64,000 bases of DNA from Methylobacterium mesophilicum SR1.6/6 (GTDB lineage Bacteria; Pseudomonadota; Alphaproteobacteria; Rhizobiales; Beijerinckiaceae): positions 4,917,447-4,981,446 of the forward strand of contig NZ_CP043538.1 in assembly GCF_000364445.2 (NCBI RefSeq), written 5' to 3'. Position numbers and translations under genes: made by a program. The notes beneath the pieces are model-generated. The model had not been told where the DNA came from and made no database searches. It saw only the letters and a program-made list of their open reading frames with translations. Shown here piece by piece: positions 7,988 to 16,514 of the stretch; within the stretch, counting starts at the first letter, position 1, and each line of letters starts with the position of its first letter.

Positions 7988-8521
7988 ATGAATGTTGAGG
8001 CACAACCGCGCCGGCAGAGGGTGGTGGGGCTGATCGGATGCCCGGGATCAGGCAAGTCCACCTATGCGCGCCGGTTCTTCGATCCGATGCAGGGCTGGGT
8101 GCACCTCACCCTGGACGATCTCCGCCAGACATTCTGGCCGCCGGACCGTCACGTCTACTGGCAGGTCCGACGAACGGACTGGAACGAAGAGGCACGCGGA
8201 CTCCTCCACGGCACGAAGGTCGCCGCCCTGGACGCGGCCCTGGCGGCGGGGTTCAACGTGGTGATGGCCGACACCCATCTGACCCGCGAGGCGTTCGAAG
8301 CCGAGCTTCAAGTCATCGCGCGGCACGGGCTCTCGGTCGAGTGGAAGGTGTTCGACCTGTCCTGGGAGTCACTCCTTGCCCGCAATGAGGCCCGTGGCGG
8401 AGTTGACCCGTCACATCGTCAGCCGGAGACCGTCCTGCGGTTGGCCTACGAAGCCTTTCTGGCGCCCGACGCGTGGTGGCGCTCGCTCCCACAGGCTCAA
8501 GTCGAGCTCATTAAGCCTTGA
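7988..8521 (+). CDS. Small P-loop kinase of the polynucleotide-kinase type
   Basis: A 177-aa P-loop protein with Walker A GCPGSGKST near its N-terminus, an aspartate pair in LTLDDLRQTFWP, the Walker-B-like strand NVVMADTHLT, and an arginine-containing lid (ARNEARGGVDPSHRQPETVL). This order resembles the 5'-kinase domain of T4 Pnkp-like enzymes (AAA_33 class). No phosphatase domain is attached. It begins 11 nt after the preceding stop, so it is likely the last gene of the operon. The substrate (polynucleotide, small molecule or none) is unknown; the link to B12 genes is positional only. Confidence 0.75.
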   Translation: MNVEAQPRRQRVVGLIGCPGSGKSTYARRFFDPMQGWVHLTLDDLRQTFWPPDRHVYWQVRRTDWNEEARGLLHGTKVAALDAALAAGFNVVMADTHLTREAFEAELQVIARHGLSVEWKVFDLSWESLLARNEARGGVDPSHRQPETVLRLAYEAFLAPDAWWRSLPQAQVELIKP

Positions 8522-8934
8522 AACGTACCCACCGTTTGAGCTGCAAATCGGCCATCGCGACTTAGCAGAGGTGTCCTCTTTGACATCTGCCTCTGAAATA
8601 CCGTCGGGCCCTGCTAGGCGGTAACCAAGGGCGCATCGCCGTTCTTGTAGCATCGAAACATGTGTCTGCTTTCGGGATCCGGGCAGCCGTGCATGAGTGA
8701 CTGCGTTGGGTCGGTAGGAGGCCGTCCGCTTTTTCGGCCGCGCCGCTCCGAAGCGGTAATTCTGCTTTCGGCCAGCACCGGTCTCGTCGACCGGCGCCTC
8801 TGAAGGACTGCAGTGGGTGGATTCCAGCCTGTCCGGTTTCGGTCGCGCAATGGGGAAAGCCGCCATCGTTAATTCATAGCCAGCGGAAGCGTGGTCCCGC
8901 GTTCATGCTCAGCTTTCCTGGCGCGAGGCGATCG
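8522..8934. other. 413-nt intergenic region, convergent gene ends
   Basis: The region lies between the convergent ends of the kinase gene and the siderophore receptor. Short frames exist on both strands but none has a credible ribosome-binding site or composition. I see no RNA gene and no clear terminator hairpin. Confidence 0.3.
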
Positions 8935-11154
8935 CTACCAGCGATAGGACAGTCGGGCGAGAACGCGACGACCTTCGGCGTAGAAGCAGCCGAAATCGGC
9001 GTTGAAGCACGAAGCAACGTAGCGCTTGTCGAGCAGATTGTTCACGTTGATCGAGAAACGGTAATTGCCCCTCGTGTAGCTGACAACGCTGTCTAGCACC
9101 GTCGCGGCCGGAACCTTGAACGTGTTGGCATCGTCGCCATAGGTCGACCCAACAAAACGGACGCCGCCACCGAACCCGAAGCCCTGCCACTCGCCGGTCT
9201 GGACCGTATAATTTGCCCATACCGATGCCCGGTGCCGCGGGACCGTGACTGGCACCTTGCCGGCGTTGCCGCCGTCCGGATCCCGGGTGATCTCCGCATC
9301 GATGTAGGCGTAGGCCGCCCGGACATTCAGCCCTTCCGTCAAGCCGACTACCGCCTCCAGCTCGACGCCGCGGGAGGCGATCTCGCCGGTCTGCCGCGGC
9401 GCGAAGGTCGCATTGACGGCGTCGAACCGGATGACGTTCTGCCGGAGCAGGTCGAAGGCGGCCGCCGTGAAATAGCCGTTGAAGCCAGGGGGCTGATACT
9501 TGAGACCGACCTCGTACTGACGCCCGGTCTCAGGATTGAACAGTCGGCCGTCGAGGTCGACCTGAAGCGTCGGCAGGAAGGACTCGGAGTAGCTGACGTA
9601 GGGCGCGAGCCCGTTGTCGAAGTTGTAGATCAGGCCGGCCTTGCCGGTGAAAGCCTGGACGGCCTTCTCGCTCCGCGATCCCGCGAACCGGTTGTTCACG
9701 TCGGTATCGGCCCAGTCGCTCCGCCCGCCGAGAACGAGCGTGGCCCGCTCGATCCGGATCTGATCCTGAAGATAGACCCCCGTCTGCTCCTGATGGACCT
9801 TCACGTCCTGGTAGCGGGTCAAGTTCTGCACAGTCCCATCGTAGACGGGCGCGAAGACGTTGATCGTGTTGGTGTCAAAGCTCGCCGCGTTCTCCGTGTA
9901 GCCCGTGTTGCGGTAGTCGAGGCCGAACAGCATCGTGTGAGCGAGCGGTCCCGTGTCGAAGCCGACCTGCGCATGATTGTCGGTCGCGAAGGTCCGCAGC
10001 ACCGAGCGCCCGGTGCCACCGAACCGGGCGAGGTCGCCCGTCACAGGATCGGCGTAACCGGCTCCGTAGGCGAGGATCTGATCGTTCAGCAGATAGCTGA
10101 GGCGCGTGTTCGAGCGGACGATGAACCTGTCGGCGAAACGATGCTCGAACTCGTAGCCGATCGAGGCCTGCTCGCTGTCGTAGCGGTCCTGACCGGGAAT
10201 ACCGACGAAGCGGTTGCGCGGGATGAACCGGCCGAGGTTCGGGAACACCGTTCCCACCGCCGGCAGGAACTGGAGGCCCCAGCCAGCCTTGTCCTTCTGG
10301 TAGTTGGATAGGATCGTCAGCGTCGTGTCAGCGTCGGGCCGCCACGTTAGGGCTGGCGCGAGGAACACTCGGTCATCGTTGACAAAGTCGACTTGGTTGC
10401 CTGCCTGCCGCACGACACCCGTCATTCGGTAGGCCAACCGGCCCTCGCGATCGAGGGGGCCGCCAAAGTCGAATTCGCCCTGTACGCGGTCGAAGCTGCC
10501 ACCCAGGATCGCGACCTCTCCAAACGTCGTGAACAGGGGGCGCTTGCTGACGTAGTTGATGATGCCGCCGGGTCCGTTCTGCCCGTAGAGCACCGAGGCC
10601 GGGCCTTTCAGCACCTCGATCCGCTCCGCCCCGTATGGGTCGAGGCAGTTGAAGTCGGCCGACGACGTGCCTGGCAGGCGCAGGCCGTCCCGGTAGACGG
10701 AGTTGCTGGTCACATCGAAGCCGCGAATCTGGAAGCCGCCGCAACGCGTGTCCCCCGCGCCGTTGACCTGCCCAGCCACACCAGCAACGTACTTCAGCGT
10801 TTCCCCGAGGGATTGCGCCTGCTCGGTGGCGATCTCGTCGGCGGTCACGACTGCGATGGATTCTGGCGTTCGGATCAGGGGAGTGTCGGTCTTGGTGGCG
10901 GTGGCGCTGCGCGAGGCGACGAACCCACGCACCGGCCCCCTCGCAGTTTCGCCTATCAATCCGGGACCGGACGTTGCGACAGCGCCCTGACCGCTCGACT
11001 CCACCGAGAGTTCCTGAAGCGTCACCCTTTCCCCGGTCGCTTGAGCAAGGGCGATGGAACTCGCGACAAATGGCGCCGCGATGGAGGCGCCAGACATCAC
11101 TGCCGCAATAAAATGGCTGCGCCGACCGATCCGCTGCACACACCACTCCATCAT
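8935..11154 (-). CDS. TonB-dependent siderophore receptor (FhuA/FpvA type)
   Basis: Outer-membrane ferric-siderophore receptor of 739 aa. It has a signal peptide (residues 1-38, ending IALAQA), a TonB-box-like region (VTLQELSVES), a plug with TPESIAVVTADEI, GGFQIRGFD, VYRDGLRLPG and the very typical ERIEVLKGPASVLYGQNGPG, then a 22-strand-type barrel. It ends NNLLDKRYVASCF...RVLARLSYRW, a classic TonB-siderophore receptor C-terminus with terminal Trp. It is divergent from an RhtX/FptX-like transporter at 11319, so together they make an uptake route for one ferric siderophore. Iron repression through the AT-rich divergent promoter is likely but not proven. No biosynthesis genes are nearby, so this may be a scavenged xenosiderophore. 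Confidence 0.95.
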   Translation of the reverse strand: MMEWCVQRIGRRSHFIAAVMSGASIAAPFVASSIALAQATGERVTLQELSVESSGQGAVATSGPGLIGETARGPVRGFVASRSATATKTDTPLIRTPESIAVVTADEIATEQAQSLGETLKYVAGVAGQVNGAGDTRCGGFQIRGFDVTSNSVYRDGLRLPGTSSADFNCLDPYGAERIEVLKGPASVLYGQNGPGGIINYVSKRPLFTTFGEVAILGGSFDRVQGEFDFGGPLDREGRLAYRMTGVVRQAGNQVDFVNDDRVFLAPALTWRPDADTTLTILSNYQKDKAGWGLQFLPAVGTVFPNLGRFIPRNRFVGIPGQDRYDSEQASIGYEFEHRFADRFIVRSNTRLSYLLNDQILAYGAGYADPVTGDLARFGGTGRSVLRTFATDNHAQVGFDTGPLAHTMLFGLDYRNTGYTENAASFDTNTINVFAPVYDGTVQNLTRYQDVKVHQEQTGVYLQDQIRIERATLVLGGRSDWADTDVNNRFAGSRSEKAVQAFTGKAGLIYNFDNGLAPYVSYSESFLPTLQVDLDGRLFNPETGRQYEVGLKYQPPGFNGYFTAAAFDLLRQNVIRFDAVNATFAPRQTGEIASRGVELEAVVGLTEGLNVRAAYAYIDAEITRDPDGGNAGKVPVTVPRHRASVWANYTVQTGEWQGFGFGGGVRFVGSTYGDDANTFKVPAATVLDSVVSYTRGNYRFSINVNNLLDKRYVASCFNADFGCFYAEGRRVLARLSYRW

Positions 11155-11318
11155 TCACGGCCGCGCGAGCAGAGCTAGAGATCCAAGAACTATACTGTCA
11201 ATCCTGTCGCATCAATTGTCGGCCATTCCGTAGTGTCTTATGATGTATCGGGTTGTTGTAGTGGCGCTAAAGGCACATAGTCCGCTGCATTAGAATTATT
11301 ACAAGGAAAATATTCGAA
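11155..11318. promoter_or_regulatory. AT-rich divergent promoter region
   Basis: This 164-nt stretch separates two divergent iron-uptake genes and is clearly more AT-rich than its surroundings (for example GCATTAGAATTATTACAAGG near 11286-11305). It should hold both promoters and an iron-responsive operator (RirA, Irr or Fur type). I could not find a convincing palindromic box by eye. Confidence 0.45.
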
Positions 11319-12563
11319 ATGGGTGTGCGGAACGATCATCCGCATTGCGAAGCGGCCGCTTCCGGATCGGCGGTGCGCAGGACAATCAGCCTTGCGGCGA
11401 TGTACGTGCCGCTGAGCTTTGTCTCCGGCCTCGCCTTCGTCGCCGTTCCGGCACAGATGCGAGACGGCGGTCAGTCCCTCGTCCTCATCGGCTTCCAGAC
11501 CATCGTCATGCTGCCGTGGCTGGCCAAGATCGTCTGGGCTCCCTGGATCGAGCGCTACCGCCTGCCATGTCGCGGGCGGCAGCGCACGGCTACGATCGCA
11601 GTGGCTGGCGTAGGCGTCAGCACCCTCATGCTCGCCGCACTCGCCGTCAGCAGCGACCCATCCCCGGCCTTCCTCCTCGGTTGTCTCCTCGTGGCCGCTA
11701 CAGCGGTCGCGACCGTCGACATCGCGTGCGATGGCTTCACCATCGATGTCAGTGCCGCGGCGGATCGGGGCTGGGCGAACACCGCGCAGGTGGCGGGAGC
11801 CTATGTCGGCATCGCCCTAAGCGGTGGCCTGTTTCTGATGGTGCTTCCTTCGCTAGGTTGGACTGCAACCCTGTTTGGCCTCACAGGCCTTTCTGTTCTC
11901 CTGTCGATCCCGTTCCTGCGCGTGGCGATGGCTGTCGATCGCGACAGCATCCGTTCCCACCGGCCGAATCTTCGTAGCGCCCTCGGAAGCCGGGCAGTCC
12001 GCATCGGCCTGCTGCTGGTACTGGCCTGCAGCGCAGGCCCACGATTGAGCCAGAGTATGATCGTCCCCTCGTTAGTGGATCGCGGCCTCAGTCTGCCGGT
12101 GATCGGGCTGATCGACGGGATTGGCGGTGTTGCGGTGAGCTTGCTCGGCACCCTATGCGCGGCTGCTGCAGTCCGCCGCCTCGGCCCACTGCGGCCCCTC
12201 GTCTGGGCGCTGGGCATCCAGGCCAGTTGCCTCGCTCTGATCTCCCTGTTGAGCCAAATGGGCTCGGTCCCGCCGTGGCTTGTGGCTGGCCCCGTCGTGC
12301 TCCTGGCCGGCGCGACAGCGTTTGGGCTCGTAGCATTGTACGCCGAGTTGATGGCCTACACGTCACCGGGCCAACCGGGTGTCGACTTCACGGTATTCCA
12401 ATGTTCCGACGCGGGACTGGCACTTCTCGCTGGACCAACAAGCGGCGTGATCGCCACCCGATTTGGGTATGACGGTTGCTTTGCTATTGCGTCGTGCGCA
12501 ACCTTACTCGCCTTCATCAGCGTGCCCGTCCTAATCCGCAACTGCCGATCCGCAACCGTGTGA
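11319..12563 (+). CDS. RhtX/FptX-like siderophore MFS transporter
   Basis: A 414-aa inner-membrane protein with about 12 hydrophobic segments and an AmpG/RhtX-like organisation: LAAMYVPLSFVSGLAFVAVP in TM1, GFQTIVMLPWLAKIVWAPWI at the TM2 loop, and DIACDGFTIDV followed by GWANTAQVAGAYVG in the middle. Single-protein permeases of this family carry ferric siderophores over the cytoplasmic membrane in place of an ABC system. Divergence from a siderophore TonB receptor supports that role strongly. The ATG at 11319 follows a weak purine stretch; an in-frame start at about 11401 would lose a short soluble N-terminus only. Confidence 0.88.
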   Translation: MGVRNDHPHCEAAASGSAVRRTISLAAMYVPLSFVSGLAFVAVPAQMRDGGQSLVLIGFQTIVMLPWLAKIVWAPWIERYRLPCRGRQRTATIAVAGVGVSTLMLAALAVSSDPSPAFLLGCLLVAATAVATVDIACDGFTIDVSAAADRGWANTAQVAGAYVGIALSGGLFLMVLPSLGWTATLFGLTGLSVLLSIPFLRVAMAVDRDSIRSHRPNLRSALGSRAVRIGLLLVLACSAGPRLSQSMIVPSLVDRGLSLPVIGLIDGIGGVAVSLLGTLCAAAAVRRLGPLRPLVWALGIQASCLALISLLSQMGSVPPWLVAGPVVLLAGATAFGLVALYAELMAYTSPGQPGVDFTVFQCSDAGLALLAGPTSGVIATRFGYDGCFAIASCATLLAFISVPVLIRNCRSATV

Positions 12564-12960
12564 TGACATAAGGAGGCGCGATACGATCGGTTGTCGCCGA
12601 GTGATGGAGGCCGCTGCAACGGCGCAATGTCCGCTTGTAAGCTCGTAGCGGAATGCTCGGAACGGCAGACTTGGGTCGCAATCAGACGGTCCGCTTCTGC
12701 AACAGCTCGTTTCCAAAACGGCGGGCGGCTTTTGACCGTCGTGATGGGCTCCAGGGCGAGCATGTACGGAATGGCAACTACAGGCGTTCGATCCAACCAC
12801 AGCTAGAGCTTAGTCCACGGTAGAGTTAAATCGGCCCTTCCGGGGTTTGGATCGGTACTCATGCCTCTCCCGAAGCGGCTTCCGCGACGGGCGTCGCGGA
12901 CGCGTTCCCTCTGGCGCCACCGTCGATGCGATGGCATCGGCGGTGGCGCGGATCCTCGGG
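12564..12960. other. 397-nt region between convergent genes
   Basis: The region sits between the MFS gene and the end of the exonuclease VII-like operon. Short frames on both strands show no family resemblance. A GC-rich self-complementary stretch (GCGACGGGCGTCGCG, near 12887-12901) could act as a terminator stem but has no clear T-run. This may be the left edge of the accessory island. Confidence 0.3.
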
Positions 12961-13152
12961 CTATGCCGACCGGCGGCGCAGGTCAGCGATCCGGGCGTTC
13001 AGCACGGCGCGCAACTCCTGCACCTCGACATAAGCGGCCTCGGCCTTCTCGAAGGCCACCAAGCCATCCTTCTGGATCTCCTGGGTCAGCGCCTCAATGC
13101 GCCGGACTGCCGTCAGGAAACTCGGGGTCTCGGATGAGCGGGTCTTGGTCAT
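12961..13152 (-). CDS. xseB: Exonuclease VII small-subunit-like protein
   Basis: A 63-aa mostly helical protein matching XseB in size and pattern: an N-terminal helix (SFLTAVRRIEALTQEIQKDG) where XseB family members have 'FE.A..ELE.IV..LE.G', then a second long helix (FEKAEAAYVEVQELRAVLNA) ending in basic residues. In ExoVII, several XseB copies wrap the coiled-coil tail of each XseA. The gene lies 22 nt after the large-subunit gene. Divergence is high, so the name depends on that context. Confidence 0.7.
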   Translation of the reverse strand: MTKTRSSETPSFLTAVRRIEALTQEIQKDGLVAFEKAEAAYVEVQELRAVLNARIADLRRRSA

Positions 13153-13174
13153 GTTCTAACTCCTCGGTGTCTGA

Positions 13175-14602
13175 TCAGTTGTAGGCGACGAAGGTCGGCA
13201 CGATCCGGACGAAGATCGTCCCGTCGCGGAAGTGCAGGAACAGCGGCCTATTGGACGTAAGCTCTCGATAGCGCTCGATGACGAGGCCGGTGTCGGCCGC
13301 CGTCACCAGCGCCCACCCCGGTTCCCAGGGTGGGTCCTCGTCGTCATCCCCGTCGCCGAAGCCGAGCACCTCGACGGGAGGGGCGGACGGCTCGATCTCG
13401 GCCATCGCGCCGGTCGCCATGCCAGCTGCCGCGGCGAGGCCGGTCAGCAGGCTGCGCTCGACGCCGCGATGAAGCTGTCGCAGCCGCCGATCGGCGAGCT
13501 CCGCGAGATCGCCCAGGCTCGCGGCGAAGCCCTGCAAGGCCACCGCCAGGGCGATGCGCCCGGCCGTCTCGAGATCCTCCGCGAGGGCGGCGTCGAACGC
13601 CGCGAGCGCGCGCTCGGCCCGCGCGCCGGTGGCCTCGACAAGCCGGCGCACCAGCATCGCCGCGGCCGTCGGGGTCGGCTCCGATCGCGCCGCGACCGCA
13701 TCGAGGGCGGTGAGCGGCGTCCCAGCATGGCCGAGCCCGGCGACGAGGTTCGGAACCTCGGCGGCTGCGCGCACCGTCGCGTAGGCGTTGAGAGCCTGGA
13801 ACCCCTCGACCGGACCGCCACCCCGGCACACCAGGGTCGCGGACAGGCCGTGCTCGCGGTGTAGCTCGCCCGCTCGGGCGAACGCCTCGCTCAACGAGTG
13901 CTCCGCCGACGGTCCCTCGAACATCGCGTAGATCCGGTGGAGCCGGATCAGTCCGTTTTCCTCGAACGGGCGCAGGACGTGCTCGACGTCGCGACGCGCA
14001 TCGCCGAACTCGGCGGCGATCAGCGCGATGTGGCGCGGATCTTCCGGCTCCTCCCAGGTCCCGGGGCCGAGGCGGCACCTCTCGCGCCGCAGGCGCTGCA
14101 GCGTTCGTTCGCGCTGGATCTCGCCCTCGATCGGTAACGTGCCGACCGAGATAACGGCGGTGACCCGGGCCTGGACGCCTGCCCCGCGCCCGTAGCGTTG
14201 GCGCAGGCCCGTCTGCAGCCGGACCACGATCGTCCGGTTCACCAGGGCCGCGGGATCGAGGGCGTCGCCGATCGCATCCCGGCAGGCGGCGAAGTCGGCC
14301 GCGGCGAGCCGGACCTTGAGCCGGGGTGGCTCGACGCTACCGCTCGGATCGCCCTCGCCGAGCAGGAGCAGGTGTCCATCAGACCCGAGGGGTTCGACGG
14401 TCAGGACGCTGGCCCGCACTGTGTGCTCGCCGCGCAGGCGCTGCCGCAGCCATCCGAGCAGATCGCGCAACTCGCGGATCTCGTCGGTGGGCCGGGTCAC
14501 CCCTGCGTCGTCCGGCGGGACGGGGGGAGGACGGACATCCCCGAGGTGAGCGGGGGGGACAGGCCCCCCGTGGGTCTTAGGAAAGAATCTGTGGTGTCGC
14601 AT
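13175..14602 (-). CDS. xseA: Divergent exonuclease VII large subunit
   Basis: A 475-aa protein with the XseA plan. An OB-fold-like N-terminal region (about 50-155, VRASVLTVEPLGSDGHLLLL...) is followed by a catalytic core that keeps the family's most conserved blocks: LVCRGGGPVEGFQALN (standard: GRGGGSxEDLWAFN), LVAGLGHAGTPLTALDAVA (standard: SAVGHExDxTLxDxVA) and EPTPTAAAMLV (standard: APTPSAAAE). A long alpha-helical tail follows and would bind the small subunit. ExoVII is a ssDNA exonuclease cutting from both ends. The gene lies between a degenerate large-subunit-like gene and xseB in one operon, next to plasmid genes, so this is an accessory ExoVII rather than the housekeeping one. Confidence 0.82.
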   Translation of the reverse strand: MRHHRFFPKTHGGPVPPAHLGDVRPPPVPPDDAGVTRPTDEIRELRDLLGWLRQRLRGEHTVRASVLTVEPLGSDGHLLLLGEGDPSGSVEPPRLKVRLAAADFAACRDAIGDALDPAALVNRTIVVRLQTGLRQRYGRGAGVQARVTAVISVGTLPIEGEIQRERTLQRLRRERCRLGPGTWEEPEDPRHIALIAAEFGDARRDVEHVLRPFEENGLIRLHRIYAMFEGPSAEHSLSEAFARAGELHREHGLSATLVCRGGGPVEGFQALNAYATVRAAAEVPNLVAGLGHAGTPLTALDAVAARSEPTPTAAAMLVRRLVEATGARAERALAAFDAALAEDLETAGRIALAVALQGFAASLGDLAELADRRLRQLHRGVERSLLTGLAAAAGMATGAMAEIEPSAPPVEVLGFGDGDDDEDPPWEPGWALVTAADTGLVIERYRELTSNRPLFLHFRDGTIFVRIVPTFVAYN

Positions 14603-14679
14603 CGTGTCGTTCGCTGAGGTTGGAATGGGGCGGTGGTCCGGCGGCCAGCATGCCGGCGGCCGGATCGTCGAGGGTGGCG

Positions 14680-15618
14680 TCAGTCGAACAGCGCCTCCCC
14701 CTTGCCGCGCGGCGCCTTCGCCTTGCGCTTAGGCTTGGGGATCGCCGCGATCAGCTCGGCCATCGCGTCGAGCCGTGCCCGGTCGGCCAGCCGCAGCTCC
14801 TGCCGGAGGATGCCGGCGAGGAAGGCCAGGATCTCGTCCGGGTGATCGAAACAGCGGTGGGCCAAGCCGTCGAGCAGCGTCGGCGACGACGCGCGGCGCG
14901 TGATCACCGGCACCGGCAGGACGGCGACCTGACGCATCAGCCCGTCGTCCGACAGCTCGCGGAACGCGAACCCGCTGCCCGGATCCACGACCACCACGTC
15001 CAGGGAACCCCACTCGTACTGATCGATCGCGCAATCGAACGCGTGCCGAAGCGCGGCGACCGAGCCCGGCTGCTCGAACGCGATCGGATGCCGGATCAGC
15101 TCGATGGCGCCGCGATCCCACCAATGGGCCAGGGCGTCGACGAGCGGGTGCTGAGCGCCGTCATCCGGCTCGATCAGGAACACCCGCCGGAGCCGGCGCG
15201 GGATCGGCAGGTCGTGCTGCCGAACCCAGAGATAGTCGGCTTCCAGGCCATCCCGGACCGCAGCGTCCTGCTCGGCCCATCCCGTCAGGAAGGCGTCTCG
15301 CACGAAGCCGGCGACCCCCGCGGTGAGGTTGCCCAGCGGCTCGGCTACGAAGGTCAGCTTGAGTTCGTGTTCGCCGACGATGACACCGGCATCGAGCAGG
15401 ATGCCGGTCGCGTCCTGGATCTGGCGGATGAGGTCGCCGGAGAGGAAGGCGTGAAGCCGGCCGGTGCGGCCGGGATCGACGGGGTGGAGTTCGAGGGTAA
15501 GGCCGTCCTTGTGCCGGCGCGGGCGCTCGACCCGTGCGCGAACCTGCAAGCCCGGCGGCTCGTGCGGCCGGCCGGGCTCGTTCGCGCCGGTGGGCGCGTC
15601 ATGATCTGTATCTGTCAT
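14680..15618 (-). CDS. Degenerate XseA-like protein (second large-subunit-like partner)
   Basis: A 312-aa protein first in the ExoVII-like operon. I read it as a diverged XseA. Residues ~24-110 fit an OB-fold (LQVRARVERPRRHKDGLTLE ... LDAGVIVGEHELKLTFV). Residues ~165-275 fit the XseA core: IPRRLRRVFLIEPDDG where XseA has 'FPkrIGVITSxTG', and LDVVVVDPGSGFAFRELSDD where XseA has 'DVLIVGRGGGSxEDLWAFN'. PVPVITRRASSPTLLDGLA sits where XseA has 'PVISAVGHExDxTLxDxVA'. The glycine-rich and GHE residues are gone, so it should be inactive, and the C-terminal tail is short and Lys/Arg-rich (PKPKRKAKAPRG). It could be a regulatory or targeting subunit. This is motif-level inference, not an alignment. 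Confidence 0.6.
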   Translation of the reverse strand: MTDTDHDAPTGANEPGRPHEPPGLQVRARVERPRRHKDGLTLELHPVDPGRTGRLHAFLSGDLIRQIQDATGILLDAGVIVGEHELKLTFVAEPLGNLTAGVAGFVRDAFLTGWAEQDAAVRDGLEADYLWVRQHDLPIPRRLRRVFLIEPDDGAQHPLVDALAHWWDRGAIELIRHPIAFEQPGSVAALRHAFDCAIDQYEWGSLDVVVVDPGSGFAFRELSDDGLMRQVAVLPVPVITRRASSPTLLDGLAHRCFDHPDEILAFLAGILRQELRLADRARLDAMAELIAAIPKPKRKAKAPRGKGEALFD

Positions 15619-15837
15619 TTGTGGTGTCCATCATCAGGGGAAGGGGCGAAGGCGCCTCACCGAGCGTCCCGCGAGCGCTGTCCGAGCGCCGCGTTCTGCC
15701 GTCCCCGTTTTCCTTGGGCTTTTGGGGCGAAGGGCCTTCGCCAAATCCGTGTCGCTTGACCTCATCCCTCCGTTCCCGCGGCCGCAGAGGCCCGGGAGCG
15801 TGTCGTCTTCCCCTCCTTCGTTATGTCTACCGACTGG

Positions 15838-15854
15838 CTGAGCGACCGCTCATC
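15838..15854. promoter_or_regulatory. Palindromic operator copy 1 (TetR-type)
   Basis: CTGAGCGACCGCTCATC contains the perfect inverted repeat TGAGCG-AC-CGCTCA. A reverse-complement copy with two differences lies at 15891-15907, both upstream of the remains of a tetR gene. Palindromes of this size near a tetR start are usual autoregulatory operators. Confidence 0.6.
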
Positions 15855-15890
15855 AATCTTTGCTCGGCCGGCGGAAGGTCCTATCCGTTT

Positions 15891-15907
15891 GATGAGCGAT
15901 CACTCAG
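15891..15907. promoter_or_regulatory. Palindromic operator copy 2 (TetR-type)
   Basis: GATGAGCGATCACTCAG is the inverted partner of the site at 15838-15854 and ends 15 nt before the tetR start codon, where repressor binding would block expression. The centres are 53 nt apart, about five helical turns, which fits two dimers on one DNA face. Confidence 0.6.
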
Positions 15908-15922
15908 GATATCGAGGTAGCG

Positions 15923-16514
15923 ATGGCGCGCGGACGCTCTTGGGGCTTCGATCGGCGGATGGCCCTGGAACAGGCGATGCTGCTGTTCTAGGAGCGCGGC
16001 CACAGTGATGCCTCGTACAAGGCGCTGCTGTCGGCGATGGCCGCCTCCCATCTCAACAGCCTGGTCGCGGCGTTCGGACTGAAGGCGAAGTCTGTTCGAG
16101 GCCGTGCTCGCAGCGTACCGGGAGCACCGTCTCGGCCCCGTCCTGGCGTGTCTCGACGACGATCCGGTCGTGGCCTTCGACGGCCTGCTCGATTGCGCCG
16201 CGCTACTGTACACGGCCGTGGCCCCGGCGCGAGTCTGCCTCATCCTGACGGGCCTCGTGAACGGGCGACCTGTCGATGCCGAGGTGTCCCCGCTCGGGGC
16301 GGCCTACCAACAGCGGATCTCCGACGCGATCGCGGGGCAACTGGCCCGTGAGGCGGTCAACGAGCACCTATCGCCGACGCTTGTCCCGGCGCTGACCGAA
16401 CTCATCCTCACCACCCTCTACGGCATGGCTCTGCGCGCCCAGTCCGGCGCGCACTACGAGGCGCTCGTCTTCGGGATCGATGCCGTGATCGAGCCCCTTA
16501 AAGCCGAGGTTTGA
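15923..16514 (+). pseudogene. Broken TetR/AcrR-family regulator
   Basis: The frame opens as a typical TetR (MARGRSWGFDRRMALEQAML LF...), then meets an in-frame TAG at 15989-15991 exactly where relatives have Trp (LFWERG). After more readable HTH sequence (ERGHSDASYKALLSAM) the frame shifts near 16090 (LKAKS to LFEAVLAAYREHR) and continues to 16514 as the ligand-binding domain. There are thus at least two disabling changes, one point stop and one frameshift. The intact upstream palindromes show it was once autoregulated. The gene it may have repressed is not obvious; the ExoVII-like operon is divergent from it and starts about 220 nt upstream of the operators. Confidence 0.82.

Noticed and set aside
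11155..11318. Fur/Irr/RirA box between the divergent iron genes
   Set aside because: AT-rich sequence is present, but no palindrome close enough to a known box to call.
12961..15618. Retron or other reverse-transcriptase system around the ExoVII-like genes
   Set aside because: ExoVII processes some retron RNAs, but no reverse-transcriptase gene (YxDD) is in the window.
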